Notes under the pieces: model-generated
What the model saw: the letters and a program-made list of their open reading frames with translations, nothing else
Databases searched by the model: none
What the model was told of the DNA's origin: nothing
Shown: one piece after another, positions 1 to 11,482 of the stretch
How the letters are laid out: each line of letters begins with the position of its first letter
Position numbering within the stretch: the stretch's first letter is position 1
Program-made: the position numbers and the translations under genes
Source of the DNA: Hemileia vastatrix
Taxonomy: Eukaryota; Basidiomycota; Pucciniomycetes; Pucciniales; Zaghouaniaceae
DNA length: 64,000 nt
NCBI GenBank assembly: GCA_030280995.1
Contig: JASXTE010000005.1
Location: 33,555,501 to 33,619,500, forward strand
Direction of reading: 5' to 3'

Positions 1-398
1 CTTCTAAGGCCTCAGAGATTGGCCCTTTCCTTCCTTTTCTGATTCCCATCCGCCTCGAATTTTGAAAAGAGACCTTATATCTTCCTAGCTGTCTTTAATC
101 AATTGGGTTTTGCCAACTCTCATCTATAACGTTGCTCATTAACTTAAATAAAGGTAGCAAAATTTGTGCTTTTCTTGTTAATTTTCTATTCTTTTCTTTA
201 CGAAAAAAACTATTATATAAATTTGTCAGTATTCCAGCTTCACACAAGATTTTAGATATTTCAACTCTTCTCATTTTATTCCTACATTGAAGTACATCCT
301 AAAAAAAAATCTCCCCATCAAATCATAGCTCTCCCTCAGTTTTTCCGTCTGTACCACTTCAGCTTGGCTAGCTAGTGCATTTTTAAAAAAATTTGGTC
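1..398. other. 5' flank of the first gene, no coding feature seen
   Basis: AT-rich sequence with no open frame I can support. It should contain the promoter and 5' leader of the gene starting at 399, but I see no clear TATA box or recognisable operator. An upstream neighbour may lie outside the window. Confidence 0.3.
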
Positions 399-1357
399 AT
401 GTCTTCATCAACACCGCTTCAAACTACGATGCGCCATCCAAAGCGCCCTAAAGTTTTGAAAACATTGTCGCGCCCACAATTGGCTAAATTAACGCCCTCA
501 TGGACAAAACCTTTGAGTGTAGGCCTCCTCATTTTACTTTGCTCCTGTTAAAGTATCCGACAATTAAACAAAAATAAATTTTCATCCTTTAGATGTTTGC
601 CAGGCCGCGATCTGTGAATTGTATTTCCGAGTTGGCCAGCTCACCTTTTTTGCCGAATGCCAGTCCTCCAGCAACTCAACAGCCTATCAATTCTAGAATT
701 ATTCCTAAGGCGCGATCTACTTCTGTACCTTTTTGCTACAATGCTTCGCCCACAACCTCAACCGTTCCGGTTTTCGCTTCTCCTATCACTTCAGAGCACA
801 ACCAAGGTATATTCAGGACGCCTCGCAACTCATATCAAAGTCTAAGCTCAAAGAAAAAAAATACCTTAGTTTCACCATCTTTTTTAGCGCAATCAAATGA
901 TCGAGCCTCAACTCCTGGTTATTTCACTTTCCGATTGCCTCATTTTTCAACGGTGATGGCTTCTCCCCGGACTGACTCAGATGATGATTGGGATTTTAAG
1001 TGTCGAGGAACATCTAATCATGCATATGGTCCTTCTTTTGATCTTGAAGACTCGAATGATCAGCTCAGTTGTCATGATCCTCGAACTAGCCTAGAAGTTA
1101 AAACCTCTTCTTCGCCCAATTTTTTCAGGAGACTCAGTATATCTTCTGTTCGGAACATTGTTCCTGAAGAAAAGAAAACAATTAGTACCCTTTCTCGTTC
1201 TACCAGCTTTACAAAGAAGTTGAGTAATCTGATTCAGCGGGAGTCTTTCATTTCAACCTCTGTAGGGGCGATTTGTGAAGAAACCTCTTTAGGAGAAAAT
1301 ATTTTATCGTCCGGTGGAACTTTTTGCACTGCAGAAAAAGACCCTTTTGCGGCTTGA
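399..1357 (+). CDS. Ser-rich protein of unknown function, two exons
   Basis: I do not recognise this protein. The long open frame begins at 593, directly after an AG. An upstream ATG at 399 opens 40 codons ending at 518. Removing 519-592 (74 nt, GTAGGC donor, CCTTTAG acceptor) joins it in frame to 593-1357, giving about 294 residues. The product is rich in Ser, Thr and Pro, with an acidic stretch (DSDDDWDF) near residue 165 and a basic Ser/Arg region (FFRRLSISS, LSRSTSFTKKLS) in the last third that looks phosphorylatable. There is no signal peptide, membrane segment or catalytic motif. Base composition is less AT-skewed and richer in CG than the surrounding repeats, which supports a real host gene. 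The alternative is a start at 593 without the first exon. Reality of the gene is moderately likely; the intron is an inference. Confidence 0.55.
519..592 (+). other. Predicted intron of the Ser-rich gene
   Basis: GT at 519-520 and AG at 591-592 bound 74 nt with in-frame stops. Length matches the other introns in this window (58-75 nt). An alternative donor at 517 would shift the frame. Confidence 0.45.
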
Positions 1358-2149
1358 TGCCTCTCATATCACTCTTTTTGTGACTGCATGGCCCTCAGTG
1401 GGGCATGCGTTAAATGAAATTATGTCCATATACGAAAAACATCTATCAGTTATCAAAAAACCAAATTACAATTAAACATTTTCAACTTGGCAATTTTGAT
1501 GATAGGAATGATTTTCCTTCCTCTGTTTTTTTACTGTCAGTTTATTTGTGATAAAACTAACTAGTGTATTAGGAGTTCCTCTGTTCTTTGCTTTATTTCA
1601 TGCTCTTTAGCTTTTATAGTGCTTTTTGTTTTTAAGGCTCTTTTTATCCTTTGTGCCGGTCATTATGTAAAATGCTATGATTGTCAACATATCCAAATGC
1701 TATTAAAATTATTTTACACTCTAAATGTACATTAGTTATTGTTTTTGCTATGGGTATCGGTTTTGAATTGTGCTCTAAATGATGCGCATATAAATTTCCA
1801 TTTGACGAAGTTTTTGACCAAGTTGAAAATTCTGGATTAAGGTTTCTTGCGGAAGAAAAGGATGTTTTTCCGCATAAAACTACCCAGAAAAAAAATAACA
1901 ATTGCTGTCAATTCTTCCGTCCCATGGTTAAATTCTAAAAATCAATGAAACTTGTTTCTGACTGTTTTGGAAATAGGTTTATCTAAACTTCAAAATTATT
2001 GTCTAATATCTTTGAATTAATACTCAAACATCATGCAGTTCATCCAATTAATTAACTAATTAATTTTTTATTTTTGGTTAGGGGGGTTGACCGCAAACCC
2101 GCTTGCTGAACATGGTTGAGAAACTGTCATAAAGTTGCTATATAACTCA
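1358..2149. other. Intergenic, nothing assigned
   Basis: AT-rich sequence downstream of the Ser-rich gene. Open frames here are short, have no motif and read through T-runs, so I do not call them. Confidence 0.3.
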
Positions 2150-2323
2150 CACCACAAGAGAGTCGACGACGTTTTATGCTCCACGCCACCCGAACATTTC
2201 CCTGTCGATTGCGATTTCCTTCATTTTTTCACCAAAAAAGATGTAAAATGACCAAAATATCAACCGACATATGAAACTTTCGGGTGGCGTATAGCATAAA
2301 ACGTCGTCGACTCTCTTGTGGTG
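2150..2323. mobile_element. 174-bp inverted-repeat element (CACCACAAGAG ends)
   Basis: The first 45 bases (CACCACAAGAGAGTCGACGA...) are repeated as the reverse complement at 2279-2323 with two mismatches. The flanking triplet TCA occurs on both sides (2147-2149 and 2324-2326), as expected for a 3-bp target duplication. It has no coding capacity, so it is a MITE. Its end resembles the CACTA/CACCA ends of the other short elements in the window. Confidence 0.85.
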
Positions 2324-2512
2324 TCAGGAAATCCAAGCCTCACATAAGCAAAACAAAACAGGCACCAACTAATTAAAACTTTTACAAGAGTAGAACTAAA
2401 ACCCTTCTTTTAAGTAATTTCAATTCAGTTTTTCCGGGAAACGAGGCTGAACTGAACACGGCGCTTGTGGATGCTCATTTATGGTTACTAAGATAAAACA
2501 TAAACGTATGAT

Positions 2513-3471
2513 TATTAGAGTAATAATCAGATTCCGTCTCATTATGTTTTCATTAGTTAGTCAGCTTAGCATAAACATTGTGTCCATACACTACGCACCA
2601 AGTGATATATCCCTGATGGGGATATCCAGCGCGAGTTGGGGATATTGTAGGGAGGGACATAAGGATAGAAAAATATGTGTAAGGAAAATATGTGCGAAAA
2701 AAATTTGTGATAAAAAATAAGTGTACGAAAAATATCTTGCAACCATGAGAAAGTTTGTTTTTTAATATTTTTTTCTCCTAAAAGATGATTTTTTTTATTT
2801 CATTTTTTTATTTTTTTCCGTTTTTTCACAATTTTTTTTTTGAAAATTTTTTTTGTCATGGTCTCAAATGATTTTTCTTACACTTACGTTTCTCGCACTT
2901 ATTTTTCTTGCACTTACTATTCTGACCTTATGTCCCTCCCCAAAATATCCCTAATTCGGGCCGGATATCCCCATCAGGGATATCTTACTTGCTGGGTAGT
3001 GATATTCATTATTATAAAATTTGCTTCCATACCTGTTGTTCCCATGTATGTCACAACTCTCTTCTATAAAAGAGAGATCTCTTAGACTGCTTATTGGTAT
3101 CTCTCTTATTTCTTCTTTTCTTTATCCTTTCCTTTGGACAGTCTTTTATTTATTTGACTCATCTCTTATTTCATTCTTCCTCTTAGTTTGTGGCAGCTTT
3201 ATCATCTTAACTTTTCACTTATATTATTTGACTTAACTCCTTCTGAACCAGGTATTTAGTTTATATGTTAGTATGCTCTTCTTGCTGCAATGGATCTCTC
3301 TTATTTCTTTTTTTCTTTATCCTGTCCTTTGGACAGTCTTTTGTTTATTTGAATCATCTCTTATTTCATTCTTCCTCTTAGTTTGTGGCAGATTTATCAT
3401 CTTAAATTTTCACTTATATTATTTGACTTAACTCCTGCTGAACCAGGTCTCTCCAACATTCCAGTTTATCA
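2513..3471 (+). repeat. 5' LTR of the Copia element
   Basis: Matches the 3' LTR at 8659-9201 with about one mismatch in ten over a stretch compared by eye. It contains a TATAAAA at 3065-3071 and an internal tandem duplication with a 195-bp period (CTTTATCCT... units near 3121 and 3316). The sequence after its end (GGTTATGGGCCCAGCG from 3472) is where the primer-binding site should be; I did not match it to a tRNA. Confidence 0.9.
2589..3001. mobile_element. 413-bp foldback MITE (CACTACGCACC ends)
   Basis: Starts CACTACGCACC and ends ...GGGTAGTG, with ATA on each side (2586-2588, 3002-3004). The left arm (GATATATCCCTGATGGGG...) and right arm are reverse complements over nearly the full length, including arrays of short A-rich units with TGTG. 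The empty site is visible in the right LTR of the host Copia element, where TTTCCAAATTCATT runs on without insertion. Related copies lie at 26710-27155 and 29766-30187. Confidence 0.93.
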
Positions 3472-3508
3472 GGTTATGGGCCCAGCGCTCCTCTAACTTT
3501 ATTTTAAA

Positions 3509-6500
3509 GTGACATACTCTCCAACCAATTTGGAATCTTCTCTTTTTGATTCCTCTTCTAACACTGTCTCACGCAATCTTACCACATCATCTAATATCAT
3601 TTCTGAAAACTGGAACAATATGGAGACCACTTTGTTTTCAGGAATTAAAGGGGTTGAGAGCCTAACAAGCAAAAACTATGCTTCCTGGAAGAACCAAATG
3701 TTCTACACTCTAGGGATTGGAAATCTGGACAAATTTCTTCTTAAATCTACCACCGCCCCAACCGATGCCACTGCCATTGAGGTATTTAACTTCTGTAAAA
3801 AGCAGACCGCCCTTATCTTATGCATGTTCATTGATTCCAAAAATTGTAATTGGTTTATTCATGATGAATCTATCTTTGACCCTGCAACTTTGTGGGAACA
3901 GATTTGAGAACACTACACCTCCACTTCTGCCAAAAATTGTGCTAGTGTTATTGCTTATCTCTTCAATATTCACTTTGATGAGTTCCACATCTCTCTTTCC
4001 ATAAAGGAGTTATGTTTGACTCTCAAACTTCTGAATGAAGTTTCTCCCCCCCTTTTCACTGGAGAAGTCCTCTCTACTATCATAGCCTTTTATATACTTC
4101 ATCTCCTACCTGAATCTTACTGCAATGTGTCTCATATCATTTTTACCAACATCAAGGTAACCAAGAAGACCCCATCAATTGAAGAAGTCCTGACTGAGCT
4201 CAAAAAAGACTGAAGGAGAAGAAAATCTGAGCCTTCTAGAACAAGTATGGCCTTCAATGTCAGAAATATAAACCTGTGGTCCAATGGAAAACATAATCCA
4301 TTGGCTCCTCACTCCAAGGCCACCTGTTTTCAATTACACCCTGAGAAAAGAGACAAATATCACAGGAGGAAAAAGGAACAGGAAAAAAAATATGGAAAAG
4401 CCTTAGCCATCCTTAACTCCATAAGCAACACTGCCATTTGTGACAGTGGTGCTTCGTTTTCTCTTTTTAAAAATATTAGATTCTTCACCTCACTCCTCCC
4501 CTTGTCAAAATCTCTTCTCAATGCCAATAGACAAACCATCCAGGCTCAGGGTTCAGGTACTGTCAATCTCCTAATTAACCAGAGGTTATTTCCCATCACC
4601 AATGCCTTGTATGTACCCAATGTTCAATCAAACCTCATCTCATCTGCCTGGTTTCTACATCAAAACTTCATTATCAAAGGGTGTGGGAATGCTGCTAAAC
4701 TATATGACAAAGGAAATAATTTTATTGGGGAGTGCTCACTTGAAGACAATGTTCTTTCACTACCAGTCAAATTATACAGAGAAGTCAACTCTGTAATTTC
4801 AACTAAATCTCTCATTAATCTACATAACTCTTGTGGACATCCCAATAATGTAACTGCTAGTCTTATGTATCCTAATGTCAATTTCTCCAAACTTGAATGT
4901 ATCCCATGCCTAACCTCAAAGTCACACCACCTTCCTTTACCTGAAGACATCCTAAACATAATTCACATGGACCTGTGCAGTCCAATTTCTCCCATTTCCT
5001 GAGGAGGTAGAAAATACTTTTTACAGGTGGTAAATGGTCATTCCAGGTACTGTTTCACTTACTTTCTCTCTTTTAAATCAGACTTATTCAACTAATTCAA
5101 AACTTTCTTAAATTTGGCTGAAAACAAGACTGAAAAAAGAGCAAAAATTGTGGTAACTGACAATGGGGGTGAATTTGTTAAAAGCTCATTTGATAAAATT
5201 TTTATCAACAAAGGGATTGCTCTATTAACCACTGCTCCCTATACTCCCCATCCAAATCCATTTGAAGAAAGAGGAAATCATACTCTTGTTGAAAAAGACA
5301 AGGCTTTACTAATCACTTTCAGATTGGATGGTTTGTGGTGGGGAGAAGCAGTAAATACTGCAAATTATCTGTTAAATTTCACTCCTACAAAAACCTTGCA
5401 TGGGAAATGTCCATTAGAGGTATGGGACCCAAAGGCCAAGATTTCTTATGGTAAGCTTCACCCTTTTGGATGTGATGTTATCTACAATATCCCCAAACAA
5501 AGAAGACTCTCTAAATTTGATTGGTGAACATGGTATTTTTAGAGGCTATGCTGAGGGACATCATAATTTCAAAATATATTATCCAAAATTAGACAAATTT
5601 CTTGTCACTCATGATGTTAAATTCTTGGATGACTCTTTCTCTCAAGCTAAACCTTTATACATACCATTCCCAGATTTTCCTTACTTACCAGATGTCTCGA
5701 CACCTCTTCAAAATCCTGAACCAACCATTGAACCTGATCCTCCCAAAGTCATCCCTGCATCAACTCTCCCTAATCAATTACCTCCAGTTTCAGGTAAAAA
5801 TTTTACCTGGATTAATAAGGACATGCCTACACCTCAAAAAATCTCAAGTAAAATTGAATCTTCAAACATTCTAAATCACTCAAGACGTAACAGAAACACC
5901 TGTAATCTTGTTGTCCAAAAAGATGATGTTCCCAGAAGGTATTCACAACCAATCTCAGGTCCCGAATCCACTCACTGGTGTGCTGCTATTGACTTGGAAT
6001 TAACCAGAATTGAAAATCATAAGGTCTGGAAAATTGTTCCAAAACAAAAAGATAGAAATCTTTTAGGCACAGTCTGGGTCTTCAAAAAAAATTAGATAGT
6101 AATGGCAACCTGTCTAAATTCAAAGCCGATCTCTGTGTTCAGGGCTATGCCCAAACCATGGGAATTTATTATAATGATACCTTTTCTCCAACTGGTAGAC
6201 TATCTTCTCTTTGCATCATTTTAAGTTTATCGGCTTGTGGAAATTTTGAGATCCACCAAATGGATGTCAAAAATTCATTCCTTCATGGGGTCCCTGAAGA
6301 AGATTTCTATATTCACTTTCCGGAAAGTTTTTCTGGGTCTTGTCCTCCAGACTCCTGCCTCAAACTTGAAAAATCTCTTTATGGACTAAAGCAAAGTCCT
6401 TGTTGTTGGTACAAAAAGCTTAAGGAATTTTTCACTTCACTTCAGTTTCATCCTAATCTTGCCAATCCATGTTTATTTTAAAATAATCTTTTAGATAATC

Positions 6501-8656
6501 CTTGTCACATCTTAATTCATGTAGAAAATCTGGTAATCTGTGGTAAGAATGTACTCCCCATTAAGCAGGCTCTTATGAATCAGTTTGAAATGGAAGACCA
6601 AGGTGAAATCTCTTGGATACTTGGTATGAAGATAACCTGAAACAGAGATAAAGAGGATATTTATGTTTCTCAAACTCTCTACATCACCAAAATTTTAAGT
6701 GAATACAAGATGCTTGACTGTCAAATAGCCTCAACTCCATTGGTACCTAATGCAAAAATCACTCCTAAGAATCCTGATTAACCAACTTGCAACTTTAATT
6801 TCCGCAGAGAAATTGGTCTACTTAATTACCTAGTATTGTGTTCACGTCCAGATCTGGAATATGCAGCCAGTACCCTTTCACAGTTACTGAAATAATCATC
6901 TAATGAACATGTTCAACATTTCAAGAATGTGTTACAATATCTTTGTAAAACTATTAATTTTTGCCTCAAATTGGGGGGGTGTTAAAAATGATTGACATCT
7001 TACTGGCTTTGTCAATGCTGATTGGGTATCTTTGGTTGGTTGTAAGTGTCAGTTTAGTCTAGTATATAAGTATGATATAATAGTGTTTATTTATGGTCCT
7101 ACTACTTATTGATAAATGATTTAGTGATTAAACCTCAGGGGAAGACTAATAAAATAGTTATACTCAAGTCAAACTCACAATACTTGGATTTTAATGTGTG
7201 CTAGTGGTGGAAAATAGATGAATAAAATATAGTTATAGCTTTATATAAAGATAAAATCAATTTATAGTGGCTTTATAATATATTTCTAAATGTTAATAAT
7301 TGTATAGTAGTGTTTGTTGGAGTTGTAGTAATTGAATGATGATAAATAACCATCAAAATCCCTCCTTACTTATACCCAAATCCACTGGAGTGCACAGACC
7401 TTCAATCCAGATGATGTCACTGCTATCCCCGGCAATTACAGAACTGTGAGGAGGGCCCATCACCTCCCCATGGCGTCCACTTCAAGCAGTTTCAACACCC
7501 AGACCTCCAGTAAGGACCCTCCATCACTATTAATAATAACACTGATCCATACCATAAATAGAAAATCCAGATAAAAGTGGATACCATAAAGAAACAGGTA
7601 AAATAAATAATCAAAAAGAGATTTAATGAAACTAAAAGCATATAAAGGAAATAAATAAAATGTCCAAGCCCCAATAACATCCCCAAGCATCCACATTAAC
7701 CCAGAAACATCCTTCCAACCCATAAATCCGTGAATAACCATCCAAGGAAGTAATTTGAGTTGTCCAAACTGGGTGTATGTGCCTGATATAGGTGTCTATG
7801 CTTCTGTAGGCATTGTGAGTCCACTAATTTTGTCCATATGACCTAAAATAAGCAGAAAAACAAAGGTTATAGGCTATTAAGGGGCTAAAACCCACTTATA
7901 TACCTAAATATACATAATATACTGCATATTTCACTGAATATGAGATTTATGTATACATATAAGCTTATGTATGTCAATAACTACTTCATATCACTTAAGA
8001 TAAGTATATTATGACTCCATTAACACCTTAATAAGTATTATTAGGCCATGGATAAGCTATTTAAACTATTATAAGTTATATAATAGAATAATAATTATAT
8101 ATATATATAATAAAATAAAATATATTATTATTTTAAACTTATTTTTAAGATATAAGCTTAATCTACTTAAGGTTATCTTATTTTAAGCATAAGAAATACT
8201 CAGTCCTAAGGATATTTAGGCTGACAGTAAGTCTACTTCAGGATCAATGTTCTTCCATAATGGTCTTCTTGATTGGCATTCTAGTAAGAAAAAAGTAGTT
8301 GCACTGTCTACAACAGAAGCTGAATCCCAAGCAATGTCTGAATCAGGCCAAGATGCAATTTGGTTTACTCAACTATTTCATGGCTTAAATATCTCAAATA
8401 TTTCTCCTGTCATCTGTAATGATAATCAAGGAGCCATTGCACTTGTGAAGAATCTTTTATATCAACATAGGACTCGACATATCAACTTACAAATCCATTG
8501 TCTTAGATAACTAGTCAATTCTGACCAAATGAACATTGAATATGTATCCACAAATGATATTATTGCTGATCTTTTGACAAAGTCTCTTCCTTGTCAAAAA
8601 CATATGGAGTTTTGTAGTCTTATTGGTTTATTTGATTGCAGAATTGAGCATGTGGG
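3509..8656 (+). pseudogene. Copia Gag-Pol polyprotein, broken
   Basis: Read from left to right: a Gag-like start near 3640 (SLTSKNYASWKNQM); protease with DSGAS near 4442; a pre-integrase zinc region (HNSCGHPN and CIPC, about 4826-4910); integrase with HMDL (4965), TDNGGEF (5155) and FEERGNH (5262) supplying D-D-E; reverse transcriptase from about 5960 (HWCAAI, NLLGTVWVFKK, QMDVKNSFLHG, LYGLKQSP); and RNase H split between about 7000 and 8235 (SKKKVVALSTTEAE, then NDNQGAI). Stops at about 3905, 5000, 6093 and 6479, frameshifts near 4000 and 5525, and the solo LTR at 7047 destroy it. At the reverse transcriptase active site, where Copia elements carry YVDD, the sequence reads HVEN near 6514, so both catalytic aspartates are gone. 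Confidence 0.9.
7047..8226 (-). mobile_element. Solo LTR, family 1 (1180 bp), inside Copia RNase H
   Basis: Begins TGTCAG and ends CTGACA on the plus strand, flanked by GTAAG on both sides (7042-7046, 8227-8231), the usual 5-bp LTR duplication. The same sequence recurs at 24114-25588, 49354-51710 and 49721-50897. By its TATA-like TATAAGTA and the orientation of the other copies I place its transcription on the minus strand. No internal retrotransposon domain is left, so it is a solo LTR made by LTR-LTR recombination. Confidence 0.9.
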
Positions 8657-8658
8657 AG
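8651..8658 (+). other. Polypurine tract of the Copia element
   Basis: TGTGGGAG directly precedes the 3' LTR, the position where plus-strand priming occurs in Copia elements. Confidence 0.5.
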
Positions 8659-9201
8659 TATTAGAGTAATAATCAGATTCTGCCTCATTATGTTTTCATT
8701 AGTTATTCAGCTTAACATAAAAATTGTTTCCAAATTCATTATTATAAAATTTGCTTCCATACCTGTTGTTCCAATGTATGTTTCCACTCTCCTCTACAAA
8801 TGAGAGATCTCTTGGACTGCTTATCGGTATCTATCTTATTTCTTCTTTTCTTTATCCTTTCCTTTGGAAAGTCTTTTATTTATTTGACTCATCTCTTATT
8901 TCATTCTTCCAATTAGTTTGTGGTGGATTTATCATCTTAGCTTTTCACTTATATTATTTGACTTAACTCCTTCTGAACCAGGTAATTAGTTTATAAGTTA
9001 ATATGCTCTTCTTGCTGCAATGGATCTCTCTTATTTCTTCTTTTCTTTATCCTGTTCTTTTGAAAGTCTTTTGTTTATTTGAATCATCTCTTATTTCATT
9101 CTTACTCTTAGTTTTTGGCCACTTTATCATCTTAACTTTTCACTTATATTATTTGACTTAAATCCTTCTGAACCAGGTCTCTCCAATGTTTCAGTTTATC
9201 A
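8659..9201 (+). repeat. 3' LTR of the Copia element
   Basis: 543 bp, starting TATTAGAG and ending TTTATCA, then the target duplication ATGAT. It shows the uninterrupted site that the foldback element occupies in the 5' LTR, and carries the same 195-bp internal duplication. Confidence 0.92.
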
Positions 9202-9206
9202 ATGAT

Positions 9207-9690
9207 GAAATCAATATTTCATAAACTTTGCCTGAAGGTGAAAAGTTCAAGTCTTCTCTCTTCCTCTAAAAAAAAAAAAAAAAACCAGTTTAAACAATTT
9301 TTTTTCCCATTTTCTTTTTTTTTTAATTTAATCAATGATCCATGTTCAACTGATAAATAAAATTTTGGCCATGAAGAAAATGATCTAAAGAGTTTCTTTT
9401 TAGGATATGGCTGTCCAAATTAAAGAATATATAGTTTTAAAATTTATTTAGATATAAATGAAAAAATATTCTTGGGGGTTGACTTAGTATATTACTTTTA
9501 TCAAAAAATATAAAATTAGACAATTATATATAATAAAATTAAATAAATAAAAATAAGAAGGTAATAGAAGTGAAAATTATATAATTTATTATTTCAAAAT
9601 AAATAAAATTAAAATTAATAATTTTCTGGAATCCAACAGAGAATTTTTATATTTATTTTGGGAATCTGGGGTGTATATTACATCTATCTA
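9207..9690. other. AT-rich intergenic sequence, nothing assigned
   Basis: Contains an A16 run and many AT-only stretches; no open frame, repeat end or RNA gene that I can support. Confidence 0.3.
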
Positions 9691-9930
9691 TCTATATATA
9701 CAAAATAATTGGTGCCCTAACTTCCTAAAACTTAGTATATTTGGCCACTAACCTAACTGGGCCCAACTGATTCCACATTGAACAATCTGGGCTGAATGTC
9801 ACTAGATGCAGCAGCCCCACCAGCGATTCTCATTTCACAACCACCCATTCCACTGAAAAACTTGAGATTGTAAGATATATCTATAATGTGAGGTGCATAG
9901 CAGATGGGTAGCAGGCTTGCTATTTACTAG
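9691..9930 (+). mobile_element. Small non-autonomous Helitron, copy 1
   Basis: Starts TCTATATATAC directly after an A and ends ...TTTACTAG. Just before that end is a perfect 5-bp stem (TAGCA / TGCTA, 4-nt loop), the 3' hairpin plus CTRR arrangement of Helitrons. The body matches a second copy in reverse orientation at 25258-25559. The base after CTAG is G, not the usual T; a G10 run follows. No Rep/helicase gene is present. Confidence 0.72.
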
Positions 9931-10063
9931 GGGGGGGGGGTTGGGGGGTTATCACATACTATTATTTTAAAGAACAAAAACTTAGGATCCCAAAAATAAT
10001 TTCATGGAATTTTGAAAAAATAATTCCTCAGGACTAGTAACTATATAAGAATGTGACACCTTA

Positions 10064-10313
10064 CACCACACAATATGGGGGGTGGACTTGCTAGCGAGTC
10101 CACAACCTTGGACCCCAACTCACCACAGATTGAACACACATTGAGCTATTGATAAAGGAACAATAAAATCAGGGATGAAAACCACTCAGAAGGACAGTTT
10201 TAGGTGGGTGTTAAAGTAGAGTTCAATATGGGTTCAGTATGAGTTCAGTCTGAGTTCCATCTGAGTTCAAGTTGAGGACCTTCTAGCAAGTCCACCCCCT
10301 ATATTGTGTAGTG
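10064..10313. mobile_element. 250-bp CACCA-end MITE with subterminal palindrome
   Basis: Ends CACCACACAATAT and ATATTGTGTAGTG with TTA on both sides (10061-10063, 10314-10316). Next to each end lies a palindromic block (GGACTTGCTAGCGAGTCC at left), and the interior has tandem GAGTTCAGT/GAGTTCCAT units. Related copies are at 33046, 52784 and 56060, with diverged or truncated ones at 37529, 40624 and 59461. Confidence 0.92.
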
Positions 10314-10566
10314 TTATAGGGAGGAAGAAGACTCCAACTAAGCAATAGCGCAGCACAAGCTCAAGGAATCAGAAGTAAAAATACCTAAAGGTATAGTAAT
10401 AGCAAGCAAGGAGAACATGAGGTGGTACAAGTGGGAAGATGACTTACCTGAAGTGGAGTACAACTGGAGATAAAAGGAGGAATGGCACATAATTTATATC
10501 TAGTAGTGTAACTGTGTTTCCAACTGCAGGTAAGCTGTACAAGATTAATTAGGTTTAATAATAAAT

Positions 10567-11374
10567 TGTAACCAGACAACCTATGCACAAGGTCGAGGGT
10601 GTTCCTGGAAGTGAGATGAGGAGGGTAGTTTAGAAACTTCTTCGAAGCACAGAGGAAATGTTTGAGGAAGTGATTCAAAGATGACTCAAAGGAAGAGCTA
10701 CTGCTTCGAGATATGTTCGATAAGAATTCTAGTATAATTTAAAGGTAATATTAAGATTCTTAAGATCTCACAAAGGGTTGGAAACTCAATAATCAAAGAT
10801 TTAGGATTTAGAAATGATTACTGAGAAAATAAGGAAAGATACAATAATAATAATTTAACCTGAAGCTTTACCACTATTAACTATATATATGTTTTATAAT
10901 TTAATTCTAAAGAATGTCGAACGAAAATCCAACCCCTTTTATATCCTTTACTCCTCCTCACATTGACCTCATACCCATCCATCATCCCGTACACCACAGA
11001 CCACCTAATTTACACCTGTTACACCTGGACCCTCCTCACTAACATCCGTTAACCTTTTAATCCTCCACTAACCATCCCGTCCATGCTCACTACCCCTTTT
11101 AATAACCCACAGATATTTAATAAATCTTTTAGTGGACTATTACATTGACTATTGCGCTGTGCGTCACTTATTGAGGAAAAGAATAAAACACACTATTGAG
11201 GGATTGAATAATTTAGATTTAGAGTTTAAACTAGCGCAGTTGAATAGTGAGTACACAAAGGAAAGTCACAGTTGCTATGTAGAATTGCTTTCTGAGCTTC
11301 AAGTATGGATTTGGACCTCTGTATTATTGATTTGATGAGCTGTTTTTGCCTCGAGTGTCACGTGGCGCGTGACA
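10567..11374 (-). repeat. 3' LTR of the Gypsy element
   Basis: 808 bp, TGTAACC...CGTGACA. Aligns along its whole length with 18155-18961. Most differences seen are CG against TG or CA, as expected from deamination of methylated CpG. The last bases form an interrupted palindrome (GTCACGTGGCGCGTGAC) that includes a CACGTG box at 11359. Confidence 0.93.
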
Positions 11375-11384
11375 GATGCCCGGG

Positions 11385-11391
11385 TATAAAA
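11385..11391 (+). promoter_or_regulatory. TATA box of the antisense gene in the Gypsy element
   Basis: TATAAAA just inside the LTR boundary, 92 bp before the ATG at 11483, followed by a pyrimidine-rich leader. The same arrangement (GATGCCCAGGTATAAAAACG) is kept in the second copy at 59301-59320, which argues for function in the element. Confidence 0.55.
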
Positions 11392-11482
11392 GCGTGAGAT
11401 ATACTTTCCCACACTAATTTCTCTCCCTTATTACTTTTAATTATTTTACTTTATTATTTCGACTTGTCTTACCCCAACTCCC

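Larger units (their letters stand above)
2513..9201 (+). mobile_element. Ty1/Copia LTR retrotransposon, inactive and nested
   Basis: Two LTRs flank gag-protease-integrase-RT-RNase H remnants in the Copia order. The 5-bp target duplication ATGAT is present at 2508-2512 and 9202-9206. Both LTRs start TATTAGAG, where Copia LTRs usually start TG, and end ATCA. Without its nested insert the left LTR is 543 bp, the same as the right. A foldback element sits in the left LTR and a solo LTR at 7047-8226 splits the RNase H region. Coding frames are broken many times, so it cannot be autonomous. Confidence 0.92.

Noticed and set aside
1644..1901. 85-codon minus-strand frame next to the first gene
   Set aside because: No motif, no conserved start context, and composition like the AT-rich flank.
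7460..7741. Hydrophobic open frame in the family-1 LTR, also visible in the sister copies
   Set aside because: The copy at 49721 has stops and the frame shifts between copies, so similarity reflects shared DNA, not a conserved protein.
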